Assembly (NCBI RefSeq): GCF_965279055.1
Contig: NZ_OZ257125.1
Span: 3,906,001-3,970,000, forward strand
Direction: 5' to 3'
Length of the DNA stretch: 64,000 bases
Origin: Hydrocarboniphaga sp965279055
Lineage (GTDB): Bacteria; Pseudomonadota; Gammaproteobacteria; Nevskiales; Nevskiaceae
In this document: positions 26,341 to 34,575 of the stretch, piece after piece
How the letters are laid out: every line of letters begins with the position of its first letter
How positions within the stretch are numbered: position 1 is the stretch's first letter
Program-made: the position numbers and the translations under genes
The notes under the pieces: model-generated
What the model saw: only the letters and a program-made list of their open reading frames with translations
Databases searched by the model: none
What the model was told of the DNA's origin: nothing

Positions 26341-26433
26341 CCCGTTCATCCCGAGTAGCGGGCTTGCCCGCGTATCGAGGGACGCACCGTGATGTCTCGA
26401 TACGCCGCTGCGCGGCTACTCGACACGAACGGG
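26341..26433. repeat. Repeat family B with a REP family A hairpin core
   Basis: CCCGTTCATCCCGAGTA is followed by GCGGGCTTGCCCGC, the exact hairpin core of REP family A, then GTATCGAGGG. The second arm has CTCGATAC, GCCGCTGCGCGGC and TACTCGACACGAACGGG. It lies between convergent genes. Confidence 0.85.
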
Positions 26434-26458
26434 ATTGGGTTGAGACTGCACCCAAAAA

Positions 26459-28309
26459 CTACAGCGACTCCAGCTGCTCCATGCCCTCGATCCACTTCGC
26501 TTCGATATCGTCGAGCCTGGCCTTGAGCTGGCGCTGTTCGTCGAGCAGCTTGTCCAGCTCCTTCTTGCGCGCGGCCTCGTACAGGCCGGCATCGCCCATC
26601 TTGTTGTCGATCTCGGCAAGCCGCGCCTGCGCCTTGCTCATCTGCGATTCGAGTTTGCCGACCTGATCGCGCAGCGCGCGTTGCTGCTGCCGGGCGGCGG
26701 CGTCGAGCACTTTGGCCTCGGACTTCTCGCCGACGGTGTTGCCGCGCGTGCTCAACCACTTCGCGTAGTCGTCCAGATCGCCGTCGAAAGGCTCGCAGCG
26801 GCCGGCGTCGACACGCCACAAATCGTCGCAGGTGCTGGAGATCAGGTGGCGATCGTGCGACACCAGCAGCATCGCGCCCTTGAAATCCTGCAGCGCCATT
26901 TCCAGCGCCTGGCGCATGTCCAGGTCGAGATGGTTGGTCGGCTCGTCGAGCAGCAGCAGGTTCGGCTGCGGATACACCACCAGCGCCAGCGCGAGGCGCG
27001 CTTTCTCGCCGCCGGAAAACGGCTCGATCGCCTCGTAGACGCGGTCGCCCTTGAAGTTGAAACCGCCCAGATAATCGCGCACCGACTGTTCGGTCGCGTC
27101 CGGATCGAGTCGCCGCACATGCAACATCGGCGAGGCCTGTGAATCCAGGCTTTCGAGCTGGTGCTGGGCGAAGTAGCCGATCTTCAGATCCGGCGAGCGC
27201 TTCACTTCGCCGGCCAGCGGTTTCAGATCGCCGGCAATGAGCTTGATCAGCGTCGACTTGCCGGCGCCGTTCGGGCCGAGCAGGCCGACGCGATCACCGG
27301 GCTCGATGCCGAGCTTCAGGCCGCTGAGCTGCGGCTTGTCGCCATAACCGACCGACACTCGATCCAGCCGCAGCATCGGGCTCGGCAGCTTCAGCGGAGC
27401 GCGGAACGAGAAACTGAATTCGGAATCCGCATGCGCGGCCGCGCCGACCTGAATGCGCTCAATCATCTTCAGCCGCGACTGCGCCTGCCGCGCCTTGGTC
27501 GCCTGCGCGCGGAAGCGATCGACAAACGCCTGCAGATGCGCCAGCTGCCGCACCTGCTGCTCGCGCACCGCCGCCTGCTGGCTCATGCGCTCGGCGCGCA
27601 GGCGCTCGAACTGCGAGTAGTTGCCGGAGAAAAGCGTCGCAGTCTCGGAGTGCAGATGCAGCGTATGCGTGGTCACCGCGTCGAGAAATTCGCGGTCGTG
27701 GCTGATCACGAACAGCGTGCCTTCGTAGTTGCGCAGCCATTCCTGCAGCCAGAACACCGCGTCCAGATCCAGGTGATTGGTCGGCTCGTCCAGCAGCAGC
27801 AGGTCGGAGCGGCACATCAGCGCGCGCGCCAGGTTCAGGCGCATGCGCCAGCCGCCGCTGAAACTGGCGACCGTGCGCTGCTGCGCATCAAAGCTGAAGC
27901 CGAGGCCGTCGAGCAGCTTGGCCGCGCGCGAACGCGCCGCGTAGCCGCCGATGGCGTTCAAGCGGTCGTGCAGCTTGGCGATGCGCGCGACATCGTGCTT
28001 GCCCTCGGCGATTTCCAGCTCGCTTTCGCAGCGGCGCAGCTCGGTGTCGCCATCGAGAGCGAATTCCAGCGCGACGCGCTCCAGCGCCGGCGTCTCCTGC
28101 GCCACCCAGGCGATCTCCAGCTGCTTGGGCAACTGCACTTCGCCGGAATCCGGCGACAGCTCGCCGAGCACCATCGCGAACAGGCTGGATTTGCCGGTGC
28201 CGTTGCGGCCGACCAGGCCGACGCGCCAGCCCGGATGGACCGTGAAGGAGGCGCGCTCTAACAGCCTGCGGGGGCCACGACGCAGCGTGACGTTGGAGAA
28301 GGTCAGCAT
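26459..28309 (-). CDS. ABC-F ATPase, YheS-like
   Basis: The 616 residues contain two ABC cassettes without membrane segments. Each has Walker A (GRNGTGKSS; GPNGAGKST), a signature (FSGGWRMRL; FSGGEKARL) and Walker B (LLLLDEPTNHLDL). A charged linker of about 80 residues (AVREQQVRQLAHLQ...) lies between them, and a C-terminal coiled coil rich in K/E/Q follows (about 540-616). ABC-F proteins bind the ribosomal E site and adjust stalled translation; this arrangement fits YheS or Uup, with YheS the better match in linker form. Confidence 0.9.
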   Translation of the reverse strand: MLTFSNVTLRRGPRRLLERASFTVHPGWRVGLVGRNGTGKSSLFAMVLGELSPDSGEVQLPKQLEIAWVAQETPALERVALEFALDGDTELRRCESELEIAEGKHDVARIAKLHDRLNAIGGYAARSRAAKLLDGLGFSFDAQQRTVASFSGGWRMRLNLARALMCRSDLLLLDEPTNHLDLDAVFWLQEWLRNYEGTLFVISHDREFLDAVTTHTLHLHSETATLFSGNYSQFERLRAERMSQQAAVREQQVRQLAHLQAFVDRFRAQATKARQAQSRLKMIERIQVGAAAHADSEFSFSFRAPLKLPSPMLRLDRVSVGYGDKPQLSGLKLGIEPGDRVGLLGPNGAGKSTLIKLIAGDLKPLAGEVKRSPDLKIGYFAQHQLESLDSQASPMLHVRRLDPDATEQSVRDYLGGFNFKGDRVYEAIEPFSGGEKARLALALVVYPQPNLLLLDEPTNHLDLDMRQALEMALQDFKGAMLLVSHDRHLISSTCDDLWRVDAGRCEPFDGDLDDYAKWLSTRGNTVGEKSEAKVLDAAARQQQRALRDQVGKLESQMSKAQARLAEIDNKMGDAGLYEAARKKELDKLLDEQRQLKARLDDIEAKWIEGMEQLESL

Positions 28310-28461
28310 GGGGCGCGCAGTTTAGCGGTTGCCGGCGCGGCTGGCCGCACAGCCAGGAACCCTCGGCGATCGGGACAGCTTTTCAGACGAAGCCGCGGCC
28401 TAGACTGCGGGCAAGGTCGTCACCAAGAGCGGCCCGCTCCAGTCAAGGTGAGGGGAAAACC

Positions 28462-29526
28462 GTGAAAACCTGTCGTCGTGTGACCGCCCTGCTGGCGGCC
28501 CTGTGGCTCTGCAGCGCGCCGGCGCTGGCGGCCGATGCTGCCTGCAGCGCCTTCGGCAATCCGCCGCAGGCCACGTCCAACGGCCTGAGCGCGCTCAGCT
28601 ACGCGCTGACCCGATGCAGCGGCGGCGCTTTGCTCGACGGCTATATCGACAGCAACGGCACGCCGCGCCGGGCCTGTTTCTGGGACAACCCGGCCGCCAC
28701 GGCCGAGCGGCCGCTGCCGCTGCTGATCTATCTCCAGGCCTCGCTGGCACCGCTGGACACGCAGATCGGCAAGACCGGGCTGCTCGATGCACGCCTGTCC
28801 GCCGATCTGAGCGGCGACGCGGCGAAGCGCGGCTTCCTGCTGCTGGCACCGCTGCCGCGCTATACGCGCCACTACTACCCGCTGCCGAACGGCTTCTCGC
28901 TGGGTTTCGACGTCTGGTACCGGCAGTTCGGCAGAAGCGAGCGCAGTGTCGACGGCGTCCGCTATCCGGTGAACGTCGACTTCGCGACCATCGATCACTA
29001 CATCGCGCAATTGGTCGCCACGCAGCGCGTCGATCCGCAGCGGATTGTTCTGCTCGGCTATTCCAACGGTGCCTCGACCGCGATCGCCTACGCGCAGAAC
29101 CGCGCCAACATCGCCGCCGCCGCGGTGTACTCGGCGCCCGACCCCTACGCCTTTCTCGACGACGCCTGCCCGCAGCAGCCGGTGACCGCCGCGCCGGCCA
29201 GCATTGCCGAGCTGCAGGTCACGCGCCGCGACGCGCCGATTTTCCATCTGCACCGCGACTGCGACGTCTACGGCAGCTGCCCGAACGCGCAACGCCTGGG
29301 CGCGCGTATCGCCGGCAGCGCCAGTGCGCTGTGGCGCGAACAGATCATCGACCGCGATCAGCAACCGGTCGACGCCTGCGACGCCGCCTGCGGCAGCAAT
29401 GCCGACGGCTCGCCCTGGAACCTGAAAGCACGCATCACCGGCTCGCACAACCACAACAGCTGGCCGGACGCCTGGGACGACCGCCTGATCGGCTTTCTGC
29501 GCGAGCATCCGCTGCCGGCGCCGTAA
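28462..29526 (+). CDS. Secreted alpha/beta hydrolase, depolymerase/esterase-like
   Basis: The 354-residue protein has a signal peptide ending at ALAADA (about 24). LLGYSNGAST near residue 198 gives the Gly-x-Ser-x-Gly nucleophile elbow, and GSHNHNSWPD near 335 supplies the His. Several Cys pairs suggest disulfides, consistent with export. The general form recalls secreted polyhydroxyalkanoate depolymerases and feruloyl esterases, but no substrate-binding domain is attached. It is divergent from the ABC-F gene. Confidence 0.75.
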   Translation: MKTCRRVTALLAALWLCSAPALAADAACSAFGNPPQATSNGLSALSYALTRCSGGALLDGYIDSNGTPRRACFWDNPAATAERPLPLLIYLQASLAPLDTQIGKTGLLDARLSADLSGDAAKRGFLLLAPLPRYTRHYYPLPNGFSLGFDVWYRQFGRSERSVDGVRYPVNVDFATIDHYIAQLVATQRVDPQRIVLLGYSNGASTAIAYAQNRANIAAAAVYSAPDPYAFLDDACPQQPVTAAPASIAELQVTRRDAPIFHLHRDCDVYGSCPNAQRLGARIAGSASALWREQIIDRDQQPVDACDAACGSNADGSPWNLKARITGSHNHNSWPDAWDDRLIGFLREHPLPAP

Positions 29527-29642
29527 GCGGCGCGTAACGCAAGCGGACCTATCGACAGCTCTTTTCGGCCGCTAAGTAGAAACCCGCTGCTGCGCCGCGC
29601 GGCCAACGGGTATGCTCCGATTCCCTACAAATCGGACCCGCC

Positions 29643-30395
29643 ATGCGCGCCCCTGCTGCGATCTCCGCCGCCCTGCTCGGCTCCGTGCTGCTCGCGCTGC
29701 CCGGTTGCGCCGACACCGGCCTGGGAGTCAGAGATGCGCTCGGCCAGATTGGCAGCGTGATCCAGGGCAGCGGCCTGAGCCAGGGCGAAATCCTCGCCGG
29801 CCTGCGCGACGCGCTGCGCCAGGGCAGCAGCAGCGCGATCAGCCAGCTCGGTCACAGCGACGGCTTCTGGCGCGACCCGCAGGTACGCGTGCCGCTGCCG
29901 TCGTTCATCGCACGCTACGAGAGCGCGGTGCGCGCGGTCGGCTACGGCAGCACGCTCGACCAGTTTCAGCTGACCTTGAACCGCGCCGCCGAGCAGGCGG
30001 TGCCGCAGGCCGCGAACATCATCGGCAACGCGATCAGCCGCATGACCCTGGACGACGCCAAGGAGATCCTCGACGGGCCGAGCAATGCCGCCACCGAGTT
30101 CTTCCGCCGCTCCTCGTCGGATGAGCTGTACCAGAGCCTGCTGCCGATCGTCAGCGCCACCACCGAGCAGGCCGGCGTCACCCAGCAGTACAAGAAGCTG
30201 GCGAACAAGGCCGGCCCGTTGCTGCGCCTGTCCGGCAACAACACGCCGGCCGACCTCGACGGCTATGTCACGCAGAAGGCGCTCGACGGCGTGTTCCTGA
30301 AAATCGCCGCCGAAGAAGCACGCATCCGCGCCGACCCGGCGGCGCGCGGCACCGAGCTGATGAAGAAGGTGTTTGCCAGGCAGGCGCAGCGCTGA
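29643..30395 (+). CDS. DUF4197 lipoprotein
   Basis: The 250-residue protein has a lipoprotein signal (LLALPGC, Cys near 22). The body matches DUF4197: LRDALRQGSSSAISQLGHSDGF, then VRVPLPSF, with alpha-helical repeats ending KKVFARQ. The function of this family is unknown; it is found in the envelope of many Gram-negatives. It lies 116 bases after the esterase gene and may be independently transcribed. Confidence 0.85.
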   Translation: MRAPAAISAALLGSVLLALPGCADTGLGVRDALGQIGSVIQGSGLSQGEILAGLRDALRQGSSSAISQLGHSDGFWRDPQVRVPLPSFIARYESAVRAVGYGSTLDQFQLTLNRAAEQAVPQAANIIGNAISRMTLDDAKEILDGPSNAATEFFRRSSSDELYQSLLPIVSATTEQAGVTQQYKKLANKAGPLLRLSGNNTPADLDGYVTQKALDGVFLKIAAEEARIRADPAARGTELMKKVFARQAQR

Positions 30396-30513
30396 TCCTG
30401 CCGCCGCGGCGAAGCTGACAAATTTTTTCTTCACCGATGAGCCCTATCCGCTACTGATCGCGTCTTAACCCTCGCCACCGTCGCGCACCGCGACTTCCGC
30501 AGAGGGTTTTACG

Positions 30514-31164
30514 ATGCAACTCAAATTCGCCGTTCCGGCTGCCGTCGTCGTCGCCACAGCTGCTTACCTTTGGCTGCTGAACCAGGTCGGCCAGCGCCCG
30601 CAGCACAGCGTCGCTGCCAAGGCGCCGGCCACCGACGCGGCGCCGGCAGCGCAGAGCCCGCCGGCCCGCCTGCTGCTCCCCGAGCCGCTGCCGGCCCGCG
30701 TTGCGGCAACCCCAGCATCGCCGACGACGGCGGCAGTAACGCAGAACGCCGAGGCATTGCCCGAAGCCGCCGACAGCGGCGACGGCGGCGACGAAGACCC
30801 GCCCGTCGTCGCCGGCACCGACCCGGTCGAGCTAAGCCTGTTGCTGCAAAACGGCAGCGAGCCGCAGCGCCTGGGCGCGCTGCGCGAAGCAGCCGAAGCT
30901 GGCACCACGCTGCCGATGGCGATGTTGCAGCAGGCGCTGCGCTACGACCGCTCCGAGCGCGTCCGCGCCGGCGTGCTCGACTATCTGGCCGAATCCGGCA
31001 GCACGCGCCGCAGCGATCTGCTGGATGCCGTTGCGATCGCCGAACGCGATGCCGACCCGGCGATCCAGGCCCGTGCGCGCGAACTGCGCGGCGGCCTGCA
31101 CAAGCTCGCGCTTGCCGAAGCCGGCGCCGAAGAGCAGCAGCAGTCCGCCGCCTCGTACCGCTAA
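30514..31164 (+). CDS. Membrane-anchored protein with HEAT-like helices, unknown
   Basis: The family is not recognised. The 216 residues have an N-terminal membrane helix (about 5-22), then a low-complexity Ala/Pro-rich linker to about residue 105. A helical segment of about 90 residues follows: QRLGALREAAEAG..., RSERVRAGVLDYLAESGS..., DPAIQARARELRGG. These three units resemble HEAT repeats, a protein-binding scaffold. The likely topology is inner-membrane anchored with the helical part in the periplasm. A terminator separates it from the next gene. Confidence 0.65.
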   Translation: MQLKFAVPAAVVVATAAYLWLLNQVGQRPQHSVAAKAPATDAAPAAQSPPARLLLPEPLPARVAATPASPTTAAVTQNAEALPEAADSGDGGDEDPPVVAGTDPVELSLLLQNGSEPQRLGALREAAEAGTTLPMAMLQQALRYDRSERVRAGVLDYLAESGSTRRSDLLDAVAIAERDADPAIQARARELRGGLHKLALAEAGAEEQQQSAASYR

Positions 31165-31184
31165 GACCCCGTCCTTCCCAACCA

Positions 31185-31226
31185 CACGCGGGCCCGAGGG
31201 GCTGCGGGCCGCGTGCACTCTTTTTT
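31185..31226 (+). terminator. Terminator after the HEAT-like gene
   Basis: CACGCGGGCCCG pairs with CGGGCCGCGTG (one bulge), followed by CACTCTTTTTT. It separates two small genes that run in the same direction. Confidence 0.7.
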
Positions 31227-31250
31227 CAGCCCCACCCAGGGAGATCCCCC

Positions 31251-31745
31251 ATGAAACTGCACAATCGCAGGCTGCTGACCGCCGCTTTCGCCACCGCCTC
31301 GCTGCTCGCCGCCGCCACCGCGCAAGCCAAAATCTACGCCTATGGCGCTTATGGCTTCAATTTCAGCGCGACGCCGACCACCGGGTACGCCGCGGTGCCA
31401 CTGACCGATACCGGCAAGACCAGCCTCAAGTTCAAGACCACTAAGGACGGCATGGCCGTCATGATTTCGTTCACCGCCGAGTGCTCGATCAACACGGCCG
31501 GCTCGGCCTGGGTCGATGTCGACGTGATGGTCGACGGCGTCGCGATTTCACCGACCGCGCAGACCAGCGATGCGTTCTGCGGCGCCGACGGCGTCGCCGG
31601 CTACGACCCGTTCACCAGCGCCGCGGTCAACGTGGTGGCGGTGGTGCCGGTCGCCGGCACGCATACCGTCGAAGTGCGCGCCCGCGCCTCGGACAACACG
31701 TCGGGCATCTGGGTCAGCGATACCTCGATCGTGGTTCACGACTGA
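31251..31745 (+). CDS. Small secreted protein of unknown function
   Basis: A GGGAGATC box precedes the ATG. The 164 residues have a signal peptide ending at AQA (about 26) and a mature part of about 138 residues. This part is rich in beta-forming Val/Thr/Ala and has two Cys (near 76 and 107) that could pair. No family is recognised. The pattern suggests a single beta-sandwich domain. Strong terminators on both sides make it a single-gene unit, so it may be well expressed. Confidence 0.65.
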   Translation: MKLHNRRLLTAAFATASLLAAATAQAKIYAYGAYGFNFSATPTTGYAAVPLTDTGKTSLKFKTTKDGMAVMISFTAECSINTAGSAWVDVDVMVDGVAISPTAQTSDAFCGADGVAGYDPFTSAAVNVVAVVPVAGTHTVEVRARASDNTSGIWVSDTSIVVHD

Positions 31746-31754
31746 TCGAACGCG

Positions 31755-31804
31755 GCAACAAAAAAGCCGCCCGGCTGCGGTAGTCGGGGCGGCTTTTTTG
31801 TTGC
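31755..31804. terminator. Bidirectional terminator, secreted protein / pirin
   Basis: GCAACAAAAAAGCCGCCC pairs perfectly with GGGCGGCTTTTTTGTTGC around a 14-base loop. A and T tracts on the two sides make it functional in both directions for the convergent genes. Confidence 0.9.
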
Positions 31805-31811
31805 GCCCGAA

Positions 31812-32684
31812 TCAGGCCGCGACGGGTTCGCGCCCAAAGCGGCCGCTGCGATAGTCGTCCAGCGCCTGCTCGATCTCTTCGCGCGTGTTCATCACGAAGG
31901 GGCCGTACTGCACCACCGGCTCGCGCAGCGGCTTGCCGGCGATCAGCAGCAGGCGCGCGCCGTTGGCACCGGCCGTCACGTTGAGCGTGTCGCCATCCGA
32001 CAGCAGGCCGGCGCCACGCAGCGGCAAGGCGCGAGCCTCGCTGCCGATGCTCGCCGTGCCTTCGTACAGATAGACGAAAGCGTTGTGGCCTTCCGGCACC
32101 GGCACGCCCGCGACGGCGCCGGCCGGCAGATGCAGGTCCAGATACAGCGGCGCGGTGCTGCCGCCGAGCACCGCGCCGTCGGTACGCACGCCGGACTGCG
32201 TCACCGAGCCGGCGATCACGCGCGCGCTGCCGCCGCCGTCCAGCGCGGCGCTGGGAATCGTCGCCGAGGCGATGTCGCGATAGCCCGCGGGCTTCATCTT
32301 CTCGGCCGCCGGCAGGTTCAGCCACAGCTGGAAGCCGCGCATGCGGCCGGCGCTCTGCTGCGGCATTTCGGAATGGATGATGCCGCGCGCCGCAGTCATC
32401 CACTGCACGTCGCCGGGCGCCAGATCGCCGGTGTTGCCGAAGTTGTCCTTGTGCTGCATGTGGCCGTCGAGCATGTAGGTCACCGTCTCGAAGCCGCGAT
32501 GCGGATGCGCCGGAAAGCCCGCCAGATAATCGCTGGGCTCGTCGGTGTAGAACTCGTCGAGCATCAGGAAGGGATCGAAGCGCAGGCCCGGCTGCGAACC
32601 GAGCGAACGCGACAGCTTGACGCCGGCGCCGTCCGAAGTCGGCTGGCCGGGGATCACTTGTCTCAGGGTACGTTCGGTGCTCAT
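31812..32684 (-). CDS. Pirin-family cupin protein
   Basis: The ATG at 32684 follows GGAG and gives 290 residues. The N-terminal cupin has the pirin metal site: FPAHPHRGFETVTYMLDG, followed by HSEMPQ. The C-terminal cupin is degenerate, as is usual. Pirins are metal-binding proteins; bacterial YhhW has quercetinase activity. It lies downstream of the azoreductase gene on the same strand, and a LysR gene is divergent from that pair, suggesting a quinone or electrophile response unit. Confidence 0.9.
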   Translation of the reverse strand: MSTERTLRQVIPGQPTSDGAGVKLSRSLGSQPGLRFDPFLMLDEFYTDEPSDYLAGFPAHPHRGFETVTYMLDGHMQHKDNFGNTGDLAPGDVQWMTAARGIIHSEMPQQSAGRMRGFQLWLNLPAAEKMKPAGYRDIASATIPSAALDGGGSARVIAGSVTQSGVRTDGAVLGGSTAPLYLDLHLPAGAVAGVPVPEGHNAFVYLYEGTASIGSEARALPLRGAGLLSDGDTLNVTAGANGARLLLIAGKPLREPVVQYGPFVMNTREEIEQALDDYRSGRFGREPVAA

Positions 32685-32713
32685 TTGAATCTCCAGTTCC
32701 ACTGCACTTTAAG

Positions 32714-32820
32714 TCCCCTCTCCCCTTGTGGGAGAGGGTTAGGGAGAGGGGTTATCAATTCAAGCCTGCAACCCCTCTCCCGGCGCTGACGCGCCACCCT
32801 CTCCCACAAGGGGAGAGGGT
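32714..32820. repeat. Repeat family D, inverted pair
   Basis: CCCCTCTCCCCTTGTGGGAG plus AGGG forms a hairpin at one end and CCCTCTCCCACAAGGGGAGA plus GGG its counterpart at the other, around a 60-base centre. It lies between azoreductase and pirin genes. Confidence 0.85.
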
Positions 32821-32828
32821 TTGTAGTG

Positions 32829-33455
32829 CTACGCCGCCAGCTTCTCGATCTCGGCCTGCGCCAGCTCGAAAGCCTTGGTCTTGTGCTCGGCGCTGTAGGC
32901 CAGGCCTTCGACGTAGACGAACTCGATGTTGTGGATGCCGATGAAGTTGAAGAAGGTCTTGACGAACGCGGTCTGCGAGTCGCTCGGCAGGCCCAGGTGG
33001 ATGCCGCCGCGAGCCGCGGCGACGATCAGATGGCGATCGCCGATCAGGCCTTCCGGGCCGTTCGCGGTGTAGCGGAACGTGACACCGGCGCGAGCCAGGT
33101 GATCGAGGTAGGCCTTGAGCTGCGAGGGCACGCCGAAGTTGTACATCGGCAGGCCGAGCACGACGGTGTCGGCGGCCTTCAGCTCGGCGATCAGCGCATC
33201 GCTCTCGGCGACGATCGCGGCCTGCTCGGCGCTGCGGTCGGCGGCCGGCGTGTTCAGCGCGATCACACGCGCAGCGTCCAGATGCGCCACCGGCGAGCTG
33301 CCCAGATCGCGCACGACGACCTGCCCGGTCGGGTGCTTCTTGCGCCAGGCGGCGACGATGTTCTCGGCCAGCACGCTGGAATTGCCCTTGTCGGCGAACA
33401 GGCTGGTGTTGATCTGCAGCAGGGTCGGGCTGCTGTTCGGGGTGATGGTGCTCAT
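32829..33455 (-). CDS. azoR: FMN-dependent NADH-azoreductase
   Basis: The 208-residue flavodoxin-fold protein has FMN contacts LLQINTSLF near the start, LGLPMYNFGVPSQLKAYLDHLARAGVTF near residue 100 and AAARGG near 147, all standard AzoR blocks. AzoR reduces quinones and azo compounds with two electrons, protecting against electrophiles. It is divergent from the LysR gene across 116 bases, with pirin downstream. Regulation by that LysR protein is an inference from layout. Confidence 0.9.
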   Translation of the reverse strand: MSTITPNSSPTLLQINTSLFADKGNSSVLAENIVAAWRKKHPTGQVVVRDLGSSPVAHLDAARVIALNTPAADRSAEQAAIVAESDALIAELKAADTVVLGLPMYNFGVPSQLKAYLDHLARAGVTFRYTANGPEGLIGDRHLIVAAARGGIHLGLPSDSQTAFVKTFFNFIGIHNIEFVYVEGLAYSAEHKTKAFELAQAEIEKLAA

Positions 33456-33535
33456 GGCGGTCTCCGGTGTCTGGGGGAAACGGAAGTACGTATGCGGTGA
33501 CGCCTATTTAATGATTGTCAGGCTCGATAAAAAAG

Positions 33536-33569
33536 CGAATTATTTCGGTCAAATCCTTCGAATAATTCG
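33536..33569. promoter_or_regulatory. Palindromic operator candidate before the LysR gene
   Basis: CGAATTATT (33536-33544) and AATAATTCG (33561-33569) are perfect inverted halves with a 16-base gap, ending two bases before the LysR ATG. Its AT-rich content stands out. The site is likely an autoregulatory LysR site also governing azoR. Confidence 0.55.
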
Positions 33570-33571
33570 AT

Positions 33572-34486
33572 ATGAGCCCGCGGATCTCCCTGGAACAATG
33601 GCGCGCGCTGGTCGCCGTGGTCGACGCCGGCGGCTACGCCCAGGCCGCCGAGACCCTGCACAAGACCCAGTCCAGCGTCAGCTACCTGGTGGCCAAGCTG
33701 GAGCGCTCGTTGAACATCAAGGTGTTCGAGATCGACGGTCGACGCGCCCGGCTGACCGACAACGGCCAGGTGCTGTACCGCCGCGCGCGGGCACTGATCG
33801 ACGAGGCCGGCAACATCGAGCGCGCCGCCGGCACGCTCGCGGCCGGCTGGGAGCCGGAGTTGTCGATCGCAGCCGAAATCATCTTCCCGAGCTGGATGCT
33901 GCTGCGCGCGGTCGCGCGCTTCGGCAGCGTCCGCCCGCAAACCCGCGTCCAGCTCCACGAGACCGTCCTGACCGGCACCGACGAAATGCTGATCGACCGG
34001 CGCGTGCAGCTGGCGATCACCAACAACATCCCGCGCGGCTTCACCGGCGAAACCCTGCTGCCGCAGATGCGCTTCGTCGTCGCGGCGCACCCCGGGCATC
34101 CGCTGCACCAGCTGGGCCGCGAGCTGACGCATGACGACCTGCGCGCACACCGTCACCTGATGGTCCGCGACACCGCCGCGCACGGCACGCGCGAAAGCCG
34201 CGCCTGGCAGGGCGCCGAGCAGCGGCTCACGGTCAGCAACATGGGCACCTCGATCGCTGCCGCGGTCGCCGGCATGGGCTTCGCCTGGTACAGCGAAGAT
34301 CAGATCCGCGGCGAACTGCTGCGCGGCGAACTCAAGGCTCTGCCGCTGAAACAGGGCGCGGAAATCCGCGTCGACTTATATCTGGTGATCGCCGAAGGCG
34401 ACGCCGCCGGGCCCGGCACGCAGCTGCTGGCGCAGATACTGCGCGAGGAGGTCAAGGCGCAGTGTGTCAAGCACGGCCACGCCTGA
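33572..34486 (+). CDS. LysR-type transcriptional regulator
   Basis: The 304 residues start with the LysR winged helix (ISLEQWRALVAVVDAGGYAQAAETLHKTQSSVSYLVAKLE). A periplasmic-binding-protein-like effector domain follows (about 90-295). Divergence from azoR and pirin and a palindrome at its own start suggest it controls that pair and itself. The effector is probably a quinone or other aromatic, by analogy with other regulators next to azoR. Confidence 0.9.
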   Translation: MSPRISLEQWRALVAVVDAGGYAQAAETLHKTQSSVSYLVAKLERSLNIKVFEIDGRRARLTDNGQVLYRRARALIDEAGNIERAAGTLAAGWEPELSIAAEIIFPSWMLLRAVARFGSVRPQTRVQLHETVLTGTDEMLIDRRVQLAITNNIPRGFTGETLLPQMRFVVAAHPGHPLHQLGRELTHDDLRAHRHLMVRDTAAHGTRESRAWQGAEQRLTVSNMGTSIAAAVAGMGFAWYSEDQIRGELLRGELKALPLKQGAEIRVDLYLVIAEGDAAGPGTQLLAQILREEVKAQCVKHGHA

Positions 34487-34575
34487 GCGGCGCCGAGAAG
34501 GCGGTTTGGATTAAGCTCGCCTATCGAAGCGGGCCGGGGGACACGGCGCCCGCTACAACACCACGACTCCAGTGC

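Noticed and set aside
30403..30430. Terminator after the DUF4197 gene
   Set aside because: A short GCCG/CGGC hairpin is followed by a T run only after a gap of about ten bases, which is too weak to call.
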